Shown: positions 37,080 through 48,889 of the stretch, in pieces
Position numbering within the stretch: the stretch's first letter is position 1
How the letters are laid out: each line of letters begins with the position of its first letter
Assembly: GCA_004026145.2 (NCBI GenBank)
Contig: CP034980.1
Coordinates: 5,431,088 to 5,495,087 of the forward strand
Origin: Takifugu bimaculatus
Lineage: Eukaryota > Chordata > Actinopteri > Tetraodontiformes > Tetraodontidae
Direction of reading: 5' to 3'
DNA length: 64,000 nucleotides
The notes under the pieces: generated by a model
The model's input: only the letters and a program-made list of their open reading frames with translations
What the model was told of the DNA's origin: nothing
Databases searched by the model: none
Made by a program: the position numbers and the translations under genes

Positions 37080-37612
37080 CCTGTGACGGATTCAGCAGAA
37101 ACCACAACGGACTGGAAACAAGGGAAAGAAAAAAAACCTGCATTCTCTTGAAAGAAGGAGCGTAGCCGCGCGGGGACCTTGCGCTCATCCTTTCTCCCTC
37201 CGGTGTTTTAGTGTGTGGCATTCACCTCCGCAGAGCGAAACAGCTACACGTGTGCGAGTGCGTCGGGCCAGTGTGCGTCTCCCATTCCTCCTCCCCCCAC
37301 TCTGTTTCCCTCTCCATCTCTCTTCCTTCACGGAGCACCAGCACTCAGCCAGCAGGCTGCTCTTCAAAGAACTTGCCTGCAACCAGGCACAGAGAGGAGA
37401 GGAGCGGGAAACAAAGAGTGAAGAAGAGCGCTGGCAAAAGGCGTGACAGAGAAGAGAGGTGGCAAAGACTTTGTCAGAGGGGAGACGAAAAAGAGGGCAA
37501 AAAGATTGAGAATCAAGAAAAGAGGAGCTTGAAGGGAGTGGAGAGGAGTGGAGTGTGGAGGCGAGGAGATAAGGGTAGAGGGTTAACCACAGGCAGAGAC
37601 AAGTACGGAGCG

Positions 37613-37664
37613 ATGCATCACTCGGGCAACACAGGAAGAAACAAGACCCTCTCCCATGAGACAG
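37613..37664 (+). CDS. tenm2: Candidate alternative first coding exon of tenm2
   Basis: ATG at 37613 (G at -3) opens MHHSGNTGRNKTLSHET and then leaves a single G before a GTAAGA donor at 37665. The exon therefore ends in phase 1 with G as the first base of the split codon, exactly like the exon at 9991-10284. It could be joined to the same downstream teneurin exon, giving a glycine at the junction. Because it lies downstream of the exon at 9991 and of the 51-nt exon, a transcript starting here would lack both. Its product would have a short cytoplasmic N-terminus without the conserved TLAELG, SPERAIQLW and KSRRSS motifs. The frame is open upstream as well, so the start choice rests on the ATG and composition. 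Alternatively the sequence belongs to a non-coding transcript. Confidence 0.52.
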
Positions 37665-38000
37665 GTAAGAGACCCTCGGATGCTTCTTTGTCCCCACGCA
37701 GCCATATGGCATCGTGCTGTCCTCCCTCCAGACAACAGGAGTGATGGAGCACCGCTGTAATTCGAGTGTACACTGAAGGACACACTCAGAAAGACCGTCT
37801 TCAATTATTTCTCGTGTTTTTCCACCCGTGCCTTTCAGCACACGTCCGCAGCGCCAGGGATCAAACGGCATAGATCTGAATAGAACTTAGCTTTGATGTG
37901 CGCTTGAAGTTAAGATCGGCATCTATGGATGTCAGTATGTGCCGCCCGTGCACGGCCGCGAACAAGCCTGTTTGTCCATTGGTCATTGATTTCAAATTGG

Positions 38001-38009
38001 TGTGTGAAA

Positions 38010-38040
<31 letters not shown>

Positions 38041-38048
38041 TGTGTGTG
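38001..38048. repeat. Imperfect (GT)n microsatellite
   Basis: GT array with GAAAG and AT interruptions, about 340 bases downstream of the candidate first-exon donor. Confidence 0.9.
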
Positions 38049-38405
38049 CCCCTGTGTGTCTGCCCCCAGCCTTCTGGTGAGCACATTCCAGCTGATGGTA
38101 ATTACAGTGAGTGACAGGTAGCTGATGGCGAGAAATGGCACGAGTTACCCCCCCTCCCCGTTCCTTTTCAATCCATAATTTATTCATGTGAGTCGTCCCT
38201 CAATATTTACAAGGTTATTTCTAGGGATTTGCCTTTCTAATTTAATGCTGATTAATTGATTGAACAGTAAGATGTGATGCGGAGTTAATTTAGAAATCAA
38301 ATGGTGATTTGTTCTGAAACCGGCGAGTGAATGTGCGAAGCAGTGGGGGGGGGTTATCCGACAAAAGAGTTTGGCTGTAGGGAACAGGTGAAATGTGTCT
38401 ACACT

Positions 38406-38410
<5 letters not shown>

Positions 38411-38458
<48 letters not shown>
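38411..38458. repeat. (GT)n microsatellite
   Basis: About 24 GT units with one CG interruption near the right end. Confidence 0.95.
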
Positions 38459-39849
38459 AATATAATAATTGTTTGATTGCCTTGTGGGTGTGAGGGGATT
38501 GCTAGCACTCATCAAGCTAATCAAACAGTTCCCACAGACAATAACAACATGTCACACTCTTCTCTGACACAATTTCCAAGCTGAAAAGCTATCATAAAGA
38601 TAGGGTATTACCCCCCCCCCCATGAATACATAATTAAAGGCAACCTTGTCTGAGGAGATGACTTTTTTTTTTTTTACATAGATCATGTACTTGCACACGC
38701 TCCCTGAACCACCCACGTACATGCACACACACAAAGACGCACGCTGCACAGATCCGGCCCAGCAGTGGATAAATGTGTTTTTCTGATTGCCGCCACAGAC
38801 GGGACGTGATTGGCATGGCAGACCAGGGAATTAGCCATGGTTTCCATGGTGACTAATTAGGTGGGTCCTGACTGCTATAGGTTTATAAAGACAGATGACT
38901 GATCGCGGTTCACTTCTTGCTTCGTGGGCCCGGGTGGTCTCGTTGGCCAGCGGGACCCCCCCTGTCGTTTGAGACGGACTGACCCTCCGCAGGCCACCTC
39001 AAGCATGTTCAGCTGTCACTAAATGTGCAAATATGAAATGAAATTAAATTTCCTCCCCAGCCAGAACACCCATTTTGCGTCTAATTTGCATGATACCCTC
39101 GCTGTGGTTTAGGAAGCGCGCACCTCGGTGAACGCGCACGCTGACTGTAATTTTCATTTTGGCTTTCATGGATTGACAAGACTGATGGAAGGTTGGCATT
39201 TCCACACGATAGCGGCAGCCACACTCCCCGATCTTGGGCGTGGGTTAAAGCCGGGCCAGGAGAGGGCACGTTAAAGAGGAGACACCCGTTTTTGTCAGAC
39301 AATAAACATGTCAGACAGGTAAACACGCTCACGCTGATGATGCAGCTACAGGGCATGGGCGAGTGAAATAGGTGTGACTGGGTCCATCTGTGAAGGAGAA
39401 ACAGTGAGAGAGCTCCATCTGTGGACACCTGCCCTGCCTCCAGGCAACCGTCTCTTTTCTCTCAACTGCCAACAAGATGTGTGTGGTTGCAGAGCACCGG
39501 TGTCTGCGTGGTCTCTCGAATGTCTGCCCCTTTGTTCTGGATGATTTCAGAGCGAGTCGGGCTCATTTGAGGCCTTTGCTTTCACAACAGGCAACGTCAC
39601 TCTCGTTGAACTCGTACTTTCAAAAGCACTCATTTTTTTTAATTTTTCAAACGCACGGGTTTAATTATTGGAACTGAAAAATGTGGCAACCCAGTTTGGT
39701 CATAGGTGACTGCCCAGACTTTTGTAAAGGTGATATTATCGAGTGCACAATGTCTATCTTTTTTGCATCAGTACTAATTGATATACTAATTATTATGCTG
39801 ACTGGGAAATATAGGGATAAACCTCAGAAAAGGGTCAGCCCTCCCCTTT

Positions 39850-39903
39850 ATTTCTCTCTTGTTCTCCCTCTCTCTCTCTCTTTCTCTCTTCCTCCCTTCC
39901 TTA
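39850..39903. repeat. CT-rich tract
   Basis: Pyrimidine-only or nearly so, ending in CCTTAG. It resembles an acceptor pyrimidine tract, but no open exon of suitable phase with a donor follows. Confidence 0.8.
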
Positions 39904-40677
39904 GTCAGGCACCAGCTCCACCTAATGGCCTCTACAGGTACTGAGGCCCACCCCTGCATCCACTGCTCTCTCCCTCTCTCAGAGACAAACACACACGCAC
40001 ACATGCACGCGAAAACTTTCAATGACAGACTTTAGTTTGATACCATTTAACTGAGTTAAACAATGTATTTGGAAAGCCACTATTGCAATGATATTTCATT
40101 CATTCATAACGTGTTTATTTGGACCAGACAGTTCATTGAAATTTGACCAGGAGATACAGATTCAGCCTGGGTATAAAGGATAGCAGAACAAGGAGTACTG
40201 ATTGGAAAAGGCTCAGAGCAAAGAAAAAACATCAGACAGCAAAGAAGACATGTGTGTCACGGCTAAACAAATAAGCATGTGTGGGAACAGATGGTAATAA
40301 AGTTCTCTGTTATAAGACCAGTGGCTTATACACACACAGGGACGCTCCGTGACACACACAGGCCCACACAGACCCACACATTCCCAGCTTGATTATGTGG
40401 AGTCTTTGGCCGTGAGTCATTAAGACTCAGTGAAGCTGACTCAAAACTGAGCAACGATGGTCATCTACAAAGGACGGTCACTCGCAGCCACGTCTCCTTC
40501 ACTGCTCCCTCTCTTTACTCCGTCCATCTGTCTCTGTCTGCTTCCTCCTTTGTTTCAACCTATTTCAGCGTCCCTACCCACTCTTCTGTTCTGTCCACTT
40601 CCCTGGTTATTTCCCACCTCTTTCACAAAAATGAGCCTTTCTCCTTTTCAATCCAATCTTTAAGCCAAAACTCTGTT

Positions 40678-40690
40678 TGTGTGTGTGTGT

Positions 40691-40728
<38 letters not shown>
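40678..40728. repeat. (GT)n microsatellite
   Basis: About 25 GT units with one AT interruption. It faces a CA array 110 bases downstream, so the two could pair in RNA. Confidence 0.95.
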
Positions 40729-40837
40729 ATAACTGAGGGCAATATGTCCTCAATCTCAGTGTAAGCATTTGTTTCCCTCTGCCAGTAGAGATAGATTATG
40801 TATTTCTCTCCTTTTTCTGCGCGGTGCTTTTCTCTCT

Positions 40838-40838
<1 letters not shown>

Positions 40839-40875
<37 letters not shown>
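40839..40875. repeat. (CG)n(CA)n compound microsatellite
   Basis: A short alternating CG stretch runs into about 16 CA units. Alternating purine-pyrimidine sequence of this type is prone to form Z-DNA. Confidence 0.95.
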
Positions 40876-40877
<2 letters not shown>

Positions 40878-41842
40878 TGCTTTTGTCCTCCCCACTCAAG
40901 GTCAGTTGGAAGATTGCTTTCAGCCCCCTGTGTCCTTCCCCGACACCCTGTGCTTTATTCTACATAGCACCATCTCCCCCTGTGCATTTTCGCCATCACA
41001 TGTATGGATTCGTAGTTTTGCAGGATTAGATGAAAAACAAAATTGGGTCAGGATTATCACTCTAATTCAAAGCGGCGCGGCCACAGTACTCTGCCATATT
41101 ATTTAAAAAGACGGAGCGGGAAATTTCCTGTCATTAACTTTAATTGAGATGAATCAAAACTGCACAAATAAATGCGCAGCTCCAACTGAAAAGCCACTGG
41201 TGCTTCGAAATTGATTAATTAATAGTTTGTGGATTTCTCTGATTACAAAACGGTGAAGATGACCTTTAAATTGCTGCGCGTGAAGCGTTGGTTGTGTGTG
41301 CTGTTGGGATCAGTGTGACTGGTGTGAAGGAGAGCACAGGATGATGCCAATCCTTTCTGTTGCGTTTTGCCTAACTCTCACTCGCAGCGACGGTTCAGCG
41401 TTAGATTTTCTGACAGCGGGCTTCGGGGGTTTGCATTAGCGTCGTGTGATGGAGCTCTCATCTGCAGCTCTCTGCAAGATTTTATAAAAATTACCTCAAA
41501 CTCAAGACGGAAGGTTGCTCCTTTCACAGTACTTATGTCTTGAGACTGTCATGGATTTTGCACGTCAGTAATACAGCGTGGTCCCTCTTGGGTGGAGGCA
41601 TTATTAGGGTTGCATACAGTGTTGGGGGAAGGGGGGGGAGTGAAATCAACATCACAGCTTAAATCAGTTTTTAAAGACAAGCAAATGGAAAATAACACTA
41701 AATCATTTAGATCGCGGAGGGTGTTGTTCTGTTTTTTTTATTTTAAAGAGCTTCAGAATGCTTCACACTGAAAAGATCAGATTTTATGGGTGCATTTAAT
41801 TGAATAAATATTTAATATAGTTATTGATTTATTTGAAAGCGC

Positions 41843-41892
41843 GTGCCTGCCTGCCTGCCTCCCTGCCTGTCCGCCTGCCTGCCTGCGTGCGT
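41843..41892. repeat. (CCTG)n tetranucleotide repeat
   Basis: About twelve CCTG/CCTGC units with interruptions (CCTC, TCCG, CGTG). The same unit underlies the human CNBP expansion, but here it is short and interrupted. Confidence 0.9.
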
Positions 41893-42018
41893 TAAAGTGT
41901 GTGGCTGTTTGTGGGGACGGTTGGAGGTATTAATTTACACAGCGGTGATTTGGGTGAGTAAAGGGCTGGCAAGCTAACCGGTGCTCTCAGCATGCTTTTT
42001 GCATCTCTTTCTGTGTGT

Positions 42019-42044
42019 TGGTGGTGGTGGAGGTGGTGGTGGGG
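42019..42044. repeat. (GGT)n trinucleotide repeat
   Basis: About eight GGT units with one GGA interruption. Confidence 0.85.
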
Positions 42045-44512
42045 AGTTCTGATCAGTGGGCTGGCTGGTTTTATGCTTCACTAGTCTGGCTGCTCATTCA
42101 TGTGTATCATCTGCATGTGGCGCTGCCATGTGTGTCACCTATACCCCAGCACGTCACATGCCGCTTATATCTCTAACCAGCCTTGCATCCACACCTGACA
42201 CTGCCTGGTCCGTTTCTTCCGGAAAAAAAAGAAAACCAAGGAGAGAAATTTAAGTTGGGGGGGAAAAAAAGTAATCACGCGCTTACGCCGTATCTAATTT
42301 GCAGCCCTTTTCTTACTTCGCTCTGCCAATTAATCAAGGAGAGGATTTTGCATCCTTGTTCATCATCTTCATTCATCTCTTAATTTTCCCAAAGCACGAA
42401 ACCATCATGTCTTCAATCAGGGCAGCTGTTTTCGGTTGCAGCATTATTCCATTTGTTTCTGGTATGACTGCAATCAGTGATCGATCCGTGCCAAATCAAA
42501 CTGCATGACAGACGAGCGCGGCGCCTGTACAAACGCACCCATGTGACAAACCGATCTCAGCATCCCTGCCCCAAAGGTGGTGCCACGGAGTCAGCACCAT
42601 TCATCTGCATGGCCTCATTATACCTTCCAGGTAACAGCGGCGGTGAATTATTGGCTCATAATACTGATGTTTGTAAAATCAAAACCTTACTCGCCCCCCT
42701 CTGTTCTATGCTTCATCTTATCTCATATACCTATTTCTCTGCTATCTCTGCTCCTCTGCCTTGCTGCTGCCTTGTGTCCACATTTCCTCCTCCACAGCAC
42801 CTTCCTTCATCTTTAATATCCTCCTCCCCAAAACACAGACTCCAGCTTCTTGAACTCTTCACCCCTTTTCCTTTGTTCTCTCTCCTGCAGCTCCTCCTCT
42901 CATCTCCTGGATACTTCCCTTACCTCTGCGTTATTAACATAAAAAAGCAGGAGAGACTACCTCTCCCTCCAGCGCCACACTGTGAGTCACTGCAGCCCGC
43001 CAGCGACTCTCCCTCCTTGGCTGTCACATCGCGACAGATGTGAAATTATAAGGGATGGGGGTGATGGCAGCGGCACCCGCCTTCCCGAGTTTGCGTTTGA
43101 CAGTTTCAAAGAGTGACGCCTCTGCTGGTGAAAGTTAGGTAGTGCACCCTCCTTCATCTGGAGAGGAAAAAAATGGGTCAGTACCTTCACAAGCAGAGAA
43201 AGGAAGATGTTGTTTGCTAAGCAATAGAGGAAATATGTTTTGTGGGTAGAATTACTGTCCTTGTGCTTGTCTCTCTCTGACTTTGTTATGTCAACTAAAA
43301 TATATCAAGGTCTGATTAGAAGCAGAGGTGCCCTCGCACTCAAGGTGAGGCCACCTTCTGTGGCCAAAGGCCCGCATGGAAAGACTGTAAAAATGCTGTA
43401 AATTGTACATCGACAAACTGCAGTTTCACAGAAGATTCGTAGAGCAACATGATGGGAGCAAAACTTCAGATATCGTCCTTTGAGCGAAACATTTCTTATT
43501 GTTTATCGCATTCCTGCATCCTGCCACCAGAGGGCGATCGGAACATCTCGCCAAGCTCTCATTGCATCGTACGACAATGGAAATAGAAATAGGCAAATGA
43601 AAGAATAGATGAGTATTGTGATGCAGCCCAGGACTCAACGAAAGCCACTGTGTGACGATATTAGTTAAAATTCAAATATGTCTACGTGTCAGAAGGTGCT
43701 GGTGATGTCTGACAAACCACTATAGAAGGCAGTGTTTGTATTACCTGCTGCCACATTCAGACATATGCAGAATATAGATTCCCTGTAACCTCATAGCAGA
43801 CCTGAGGCAGACGGTAACACATTTTCTGGCTAGTTTTACTGAGGTGTCTCCTCAGGAAGCATATTAGCTGTCCATCAGTCTGTGGCGTGGTTGCCAAGTT
43901 CATCTAAATTGGTCTGTCACTTTTACCCCAATTAACTCGGTGTAGAGGCTCCTTTCCGCAAATAGGTGATGAAATGGAAAATCAAATTTAGGTCACAGAG
44001 TATTTACAGCCCAGTGGGAGCTTCCATAGTGCAGAGACTTCAGTCTGACCTGCAGACTCTGTAGGGAACTATAAAGGTCAGTGTAATTGTGCTGTTTCTG
44101 TCATTTTCTGGTACTGTAATTTAATATTTAAGAAAGGATCTACATTTATCTACTTCCAGCCAAGATCTTGACTCAACACCAATTTAAACAAATAAAACAG
44201 ACACGGGTCATCTCGCTGGTGTTGTCGCTAAAGTGCGTCTTTGTGAAACAGGACACGCTGACCTTGCCAAAGAGATGATGACAAAGTGAAACGTGGCCTC
44301 TATTTTAGCATGTGTGTGTGTGAGATGTGCTCCTAATGACCAGTTCTTGCAGAGGCCATCAGGGGAGATGGGCCGTGCAACGGGGCAGAGGGGACGGGGA
44401 AATGATTCCATCGATCATTCCTGATCACCTAAACAATGTCGCACAGCTCGTTCATCTTTCTCTTTGTCTTCTGTATTGACACACATTGTGACTCCGTGTG
44501 CCTTAATGTGTA

Positions 44513-44514
<2 letters not shown>

Positions 44515-44568
<54 letters not shown>
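44515..44568. repeat. (GT)27 microsatellite
   Basis: Uninterrupted GT array. The cysteine/valine frames across it are artefacts. Confidence 0.95.
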
Positions 44569-44569
<1 letters not shown>

Positions 44570-45350
44570 TGCTGCCATGATGGCGCTGGCCCTGTGCCAG
44601 ATCTTGCACAGTTCCATTAGCATTGTGAGGTCTGCCATAGATTGCTATTGATTAGCCATAGCTTCCATTCAAAGGCTTTGGATCACATACGGATGGAGGC
44701 GGGGGGTAGACTAGGATGCAGAGTGTGTAAAATCAGCATTAGATATAATGTGACATCTTCCATCCATTTTAAATTCATTAAGCTATAACTCAGTGACACC
44801 CGCGTCGTGGAGATGGTTGATTTCACCCATGATTGGTTATTGAAGTGGGTTGTTGGGCATGACGGGGACTTGAGGACGCCAAGCTTGTCGAGTGCTCAGC
44901 TTTGGATTTTAAACAAATCAATGGCAAGTGACTGGACCCCGGAGCCGCTCGCTAATGAGAAGCACTTCTGAGAGCTCCCCAAACACCTCCCCAGTCTCCA
45001 GTCCTCCCGTCTGTTTCTCGCCCCACAGCTCCATCTCCATCCCTCTGCCACCATATTTCATTTTCACAGTATCTCTCACCCTTTGCCCTACACCCACCAC
45101 ACACACGCATGTGCACGCACACATATGTGTGTGCCTCTCAGTTGCTTTCCTCGTGTCTCTTGTCGCGTCACAGTCCATATAGCCACGGCGTGTTCCGTTT
45201 TCAAGATCTGGGCAGGAGACAATATGCACGATGTTCACTGCAATGAGGAAAATAAACACAGATGTAGAATATTATAGATCTCAATGAAAATGTACTTCAG
45301 GTATGTGATGCTGGATCTGTAATGTGTTTGTCATGTATGAACGCATATGC

Positions 45351-45354
<4 letters not shown>

Positions 45355-45427
<73 letters not shown>
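45355..45427. repeat. (TG)36 microsatellite
   Basis: Uninterrupted array of about 73 bases. Confidence 0.95.
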
Positions 45428-45429
<2 letters not shown>

Positions 45430-46325
45430 TTGCGTATGTGAAACCAGTTTGGGGATTAAGGATGTAATGCAGGATTATCCAGCAGGTAGACTTCCCACGT
45501 CTTCCTTTGCTGGGAAGTAAAGAGGATCGAGGAGCCAGAGATAGATAAATGGACAGAGGTGAGGCATAAAGTGAGAGTTAAATGCAGAGTCGATAGCAAC
45601 GATGGGTTAGCAGCACAATTATCATTTTACAATAAAGACGGGGAAAAAAACAACCACCTGCGGGATTATTGAAAGAACGTGGAACATAAACTGGAATAAA
45701 AAGGCCATTTCTGAGTTGGCCTCGTCAAAACAGGGCAGGAACTGCGCGACGATTCACTAATATTCATTTGCACTTTGCGGAACCACAAACAAACTTATCT
45801 CCGAATGATCTAAGGGCACTAACAGTGTCACAGAGTCAGCAGCAGCGTGGAGGTATTTAATGTGTTGAGCAAATTGATTTCACTCTCCGAGAACTCAGTG
45901 ATTTGTATAGGGAGGGAAAGGAGAAGGAGAATGGAAATGTACAGATACCTGGAGAGGGAGTGGCGCCGATGTCCCACTTACGGCAAAGAAAACGACAGAC
46001 ATTTTACCTTCTGATATTTAGTAATGGAGCAAATCGCTCCCCCATCTTCTGTGTTTGTTCATTGTTTGGGAAATTGGCTTCCTCCTCGTTTTCTATGCGG
46101 CATGCTTTGTGTTGTTACCCCCCTCGCTCTCTCAGCATATATCACGGGACTTCGGTTGCCGCGGTTGCACTGTTCAACGCGGGTTTGTGTTTAAAAGTCG
46201 CGTGCGGTTTCAAGGGCCCCACCACGTTTGCTCGCAAATGTTAAATAAAACATACCGTGAGCCAAGCCAATGGTGACGCACGCTGATGATCTCACAAATG
46301 TACACACAAGTGCCATCTTGAGGAT

Positions 46326-46336
46326 GGGGGGGGGGG
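46326..46336. repeat. Poly-G run
   Basis: Eleven consecutive G residues. Confidence 0.85.
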
Positions 46337-48172
46337 TAGTGTCTGTCTGATGCATTTTGTAATTGTTTTGGGTTAATCCTGATTTTAATATGTCTCTCGC
46401 AGCGTGGAGGCCTCCTCGCTTAATAGACACAATGGAATTGCTTAATTACGCCTGTGCACGTGCGCGTGTTTCTGCGTGTGTGTGTGTGTATTTAGGAGAG
46501 AGGTGGGGAACCGGATGAAAGATAAGCATTTTAGCTCTAACAGTTTGTTTTCCAAAGTCAGTAATAATGGGGTGCGTTAACAAAATCTATACAACCAAAT
46601 ACAATTTAATTTTAAAACTAGACATGAGTGATAAAACAAAAGAGGGAGGACAATTGTGAGTGTGTGTGTGTTTATATACCGACACACATATCCAGCATGC
46701 GAACCCCGGGCTGTATTTCTCCAGTCTGTTTGAAGTGGGGTCTCGGGGGACGCTGTGGGACTGTGGCTGTGTTTCACCCACTCAGACACACACGCTGGCT
46801 CCTCAGGAACGAGGGATCACAGAGAAAAAAGGAAGACTGACCGTCGAAACCGTAGGAGTGTTTCTCCCTAAACACACTCATCCATGTTGCTTAGTGATTC
46901 CCCCGCCCCCTCTGATGCAGCGCGGTCGGAGGAAGGGTCGGGGCTTTTAACAGCTTCTTAACTTCCCTCGTTTTTTTTTGTTTTTTTTTTCCTGAGCTCT
47001 AATGTGCTCATCTCTTTTATGATCACATTCAGCAGACTAGGTGAGATCGGGACAACACCCTGAGCAGGAAAATTCGGCAGCGCTGGAATCAGACAGTGGA
47101 GCTATCTTTTTTTTTTTTAACAGTGCCAAATTGAATGGCCTCTGAAGAGAAAAGAGAGAGAGAGACGCCATCTCAGAAGCTCCACAAATATGTTTCCTCC
47201 ACACAGTCCAAGCTTTGCAGATCTGCTTTTTTTTTATAGACTGCAAAAAACCTGATGAATGCTGCACAAATTTATAGTACCACTTCCCAGCCTATGCTAA
47301 ATAAGGTGTCAAATCATAATAATAGGTGGGGGGAGGGAATCAGCATTAGAATATTAAAGGAAAGCGATGAAACTCAATGAATCCAAGGTGCTTTTTATCT
47401 TGCACTGATACAAAAAAACCTGCAAAATGCTTTTGTTGTCCTAAAACTGACCAAAAGACTGCAGTGTCAGCGAGCCTCTCAGGACCACAAGTGTCGTTTC
47501 CGTCCTATCGTACGCCTTCCTGCGGCCCCGGCGACGTCCCCAGCAGAGGCAGCTAATGGAGAAGGTCCGTCCCTCTGCACCGGCACAGATGGACGAAGCG
47601 CGAGTGAGAGAGAAGGCGAGGGACAAAGAGAAACAGCAGGAAAGAAAAGGAAGACAAGACGCCGCGTTGTAAAAGGCTCTCAGTTGTGTTGCCAATGTAA
47701 CACCCTTGTTTCATGTGCTTCTGATCCAAGTTGTAAAGTACCTCGCAGCTTAACCAAAACATCAACTCGGTGGAAGTCTGCTGAACACTTCCTGTCGAAG
47801 ACGGGCTGTAGCGCATTAGTGTGGTAATAATTGTGTTGGAGAATTAGTCTAATTAATCTAGTTTAAGCACACAACTTCACAAATTTCATAATCACATAAA
47901 TGTGAGAAGAAGCCCTCAAAAAATAAACATAATCAGTAACATTTCATATGAAGGTAAATGTGTTTTCATTCTCCTAATTTCGACTGTATTAGCTCACATA
48001 AATATATAACAGAGGAAACAAATCTTTACTTCCCTCTTTCATTTTGGGTCCATCCTTTTCCTGCCCTCCAGTCCCCCACCTTCACACCCTTTCACCTCCA
48101 TTTCTTTTCTTTTTTTTTTAAATTTTCACTTAGCTTTTAGTGCTCTTTAGAGCCCAGCTCAGGGGAGTCAGT

Positions 48173-48224
48173 GCGTGTGTGTGTGAGTGTGTGTGCGTGA
48201 GTGTGTGTGTGTGTGTGTGTGTGC
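48173..48224. repeat. Interrupted (GT)n microsatellite
   Basis: GT units interrupted by GAGT and GCGT. It abuts the GTCCCCACA-type interspersed repeat that follows. Confidence 0.9.
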
Positions 48225-48280
48225 ACATTGACCACATATTGAATACCAGCATCCTTGTTCTGCTAGCAAGTATGTTTGCA

Positions 48281-48470
48281 AAATGGAGGCATTTTGCTGG
48301 GCCCCACAACGTTTGAGTGTTTGAAGGTTACGACATGGTTTTAAGGTTGAGGTTAAGGTTTGGGTTAGTCAGGGTGGTTAGGGGTCAGGAAGGAGACGGG
48401 TAATTCATTACATCTCTGTAAGTCCCCACAACCATAGAAATGTGAGGATGAATTTGTGTGTGTCTGTGTA
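48281..48470 (+). repeat. Diverged fish interspersed repeat with GGTTAG-like core
   Basis: The sequence holds GGCCCCACAA, a run of GGTTRAGGTT-like words (for example GGTTGAGGTTAAGGTTTGG), and GTCCCCACAACCATAGAAA near the end, flanked by GT-rich sequence on both sides. I recall this arrangement as a common teleost repeat associated with GT microsatellites. The telomere-like words are degenerate, and this is not taken as an interstitial telomere. Confidence 0.5.
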
Positions 48471-48842
48471 CGTTGCTGCCTTTGTGTGCACTAGAGCATC
48501 TTTCAGCTTAAACCGATCTGCACGTGCAACATCCACCAGCCAGTCAGTTTGATTCACATCAAATGGGTTTCAGTGTGATCTAATGTCAGATGATGTGAGC
48601 CAGCAGAGAAACAATGCCACACAGTCCTGCAGATGTGCTCCGCGCTATATTATCAACAATAAAGCACTTACATGTCGGAAAAGCTTTGAAGAAAAAGAAA
48701 ACAGTTTTATTTACCCCCAAGTATTTATTGCATGATGCCAGTGTTCTGTTGAATACGATCATTTTCATCAAAGCAGGATTATAAAAAGCCACGTCCACCT
48801 CGGTTTCATCCAAAACTGCAGCCATCCACAGCTGCTGCATCA

Positions 48843-48843
<1 letters not shown>

Positions 48844-48888
<45 letters not shown>
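48844..48888. repeat. (CA)22 microsatellite
   Basis: Uninterrupted CA array, complementary in sense to the GT array at 48173-48224. Confidence 0.95.

Positions 48889-48889
<1 letters not shown>

Larger units (their letters stand above)
36640..37612 (+). promoter_or_regulatory. tenm2: Candidate alternative promoter and 5' leader of tenm2
   Basis: CpG density rises here compared with the flanks: GGCGCGCAG and TCGCGCCCCGA at 36655-36690, then about a dozen CpGs between 37150 and 37290. The segment also has a 15-base C run (36835-36849) and GAGA-rich, GCGAG-rich sequence at 36860-36920, a texture common in leaders of neural genes. It ends with a short ATG frame that runs into a good splice donor (next entry). 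No TATA box stands out, and I cannot fix the transcription start; somewhere near 36850-36950 would suit. An upstream open reading frame lies at 36951-37079. Long open frames on both strands (37211-37744 plus, 37185-37871 minus) come from the purine-rich composition and are not called as genes. Confidence 0.5.

Noticed and set aside
37211..37612. Upstream extension of the frame leading into the 37613 ATG
   Set aside because: It begins at GTG rather than ATG and is rich in K/R/E from GA-rich DNA. It reads as a leader, so the ATG at 37613 was preferred.
37185..37871. 228-codon open frame on the minus strand
   Set aside because: It lies opposite the candidate first exon in strongly purine/pyrimidine-skewed DNA, which keeps frames open on both strands. 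It is serine/arginine/leucine low-complexity with no recognised domain.
42477..43043. 188-codon plus-strand open frame
   Set aside because: Serine/proline/leucine-rich translation of a CT-rich stretch with no recognised family and no splice context.
48350..48385. GGTTAG-like words suggesting an interstitial telomere
   Set aside because: The units are degenerate and few, and the surroundings match a common fish interspersed repeat better.
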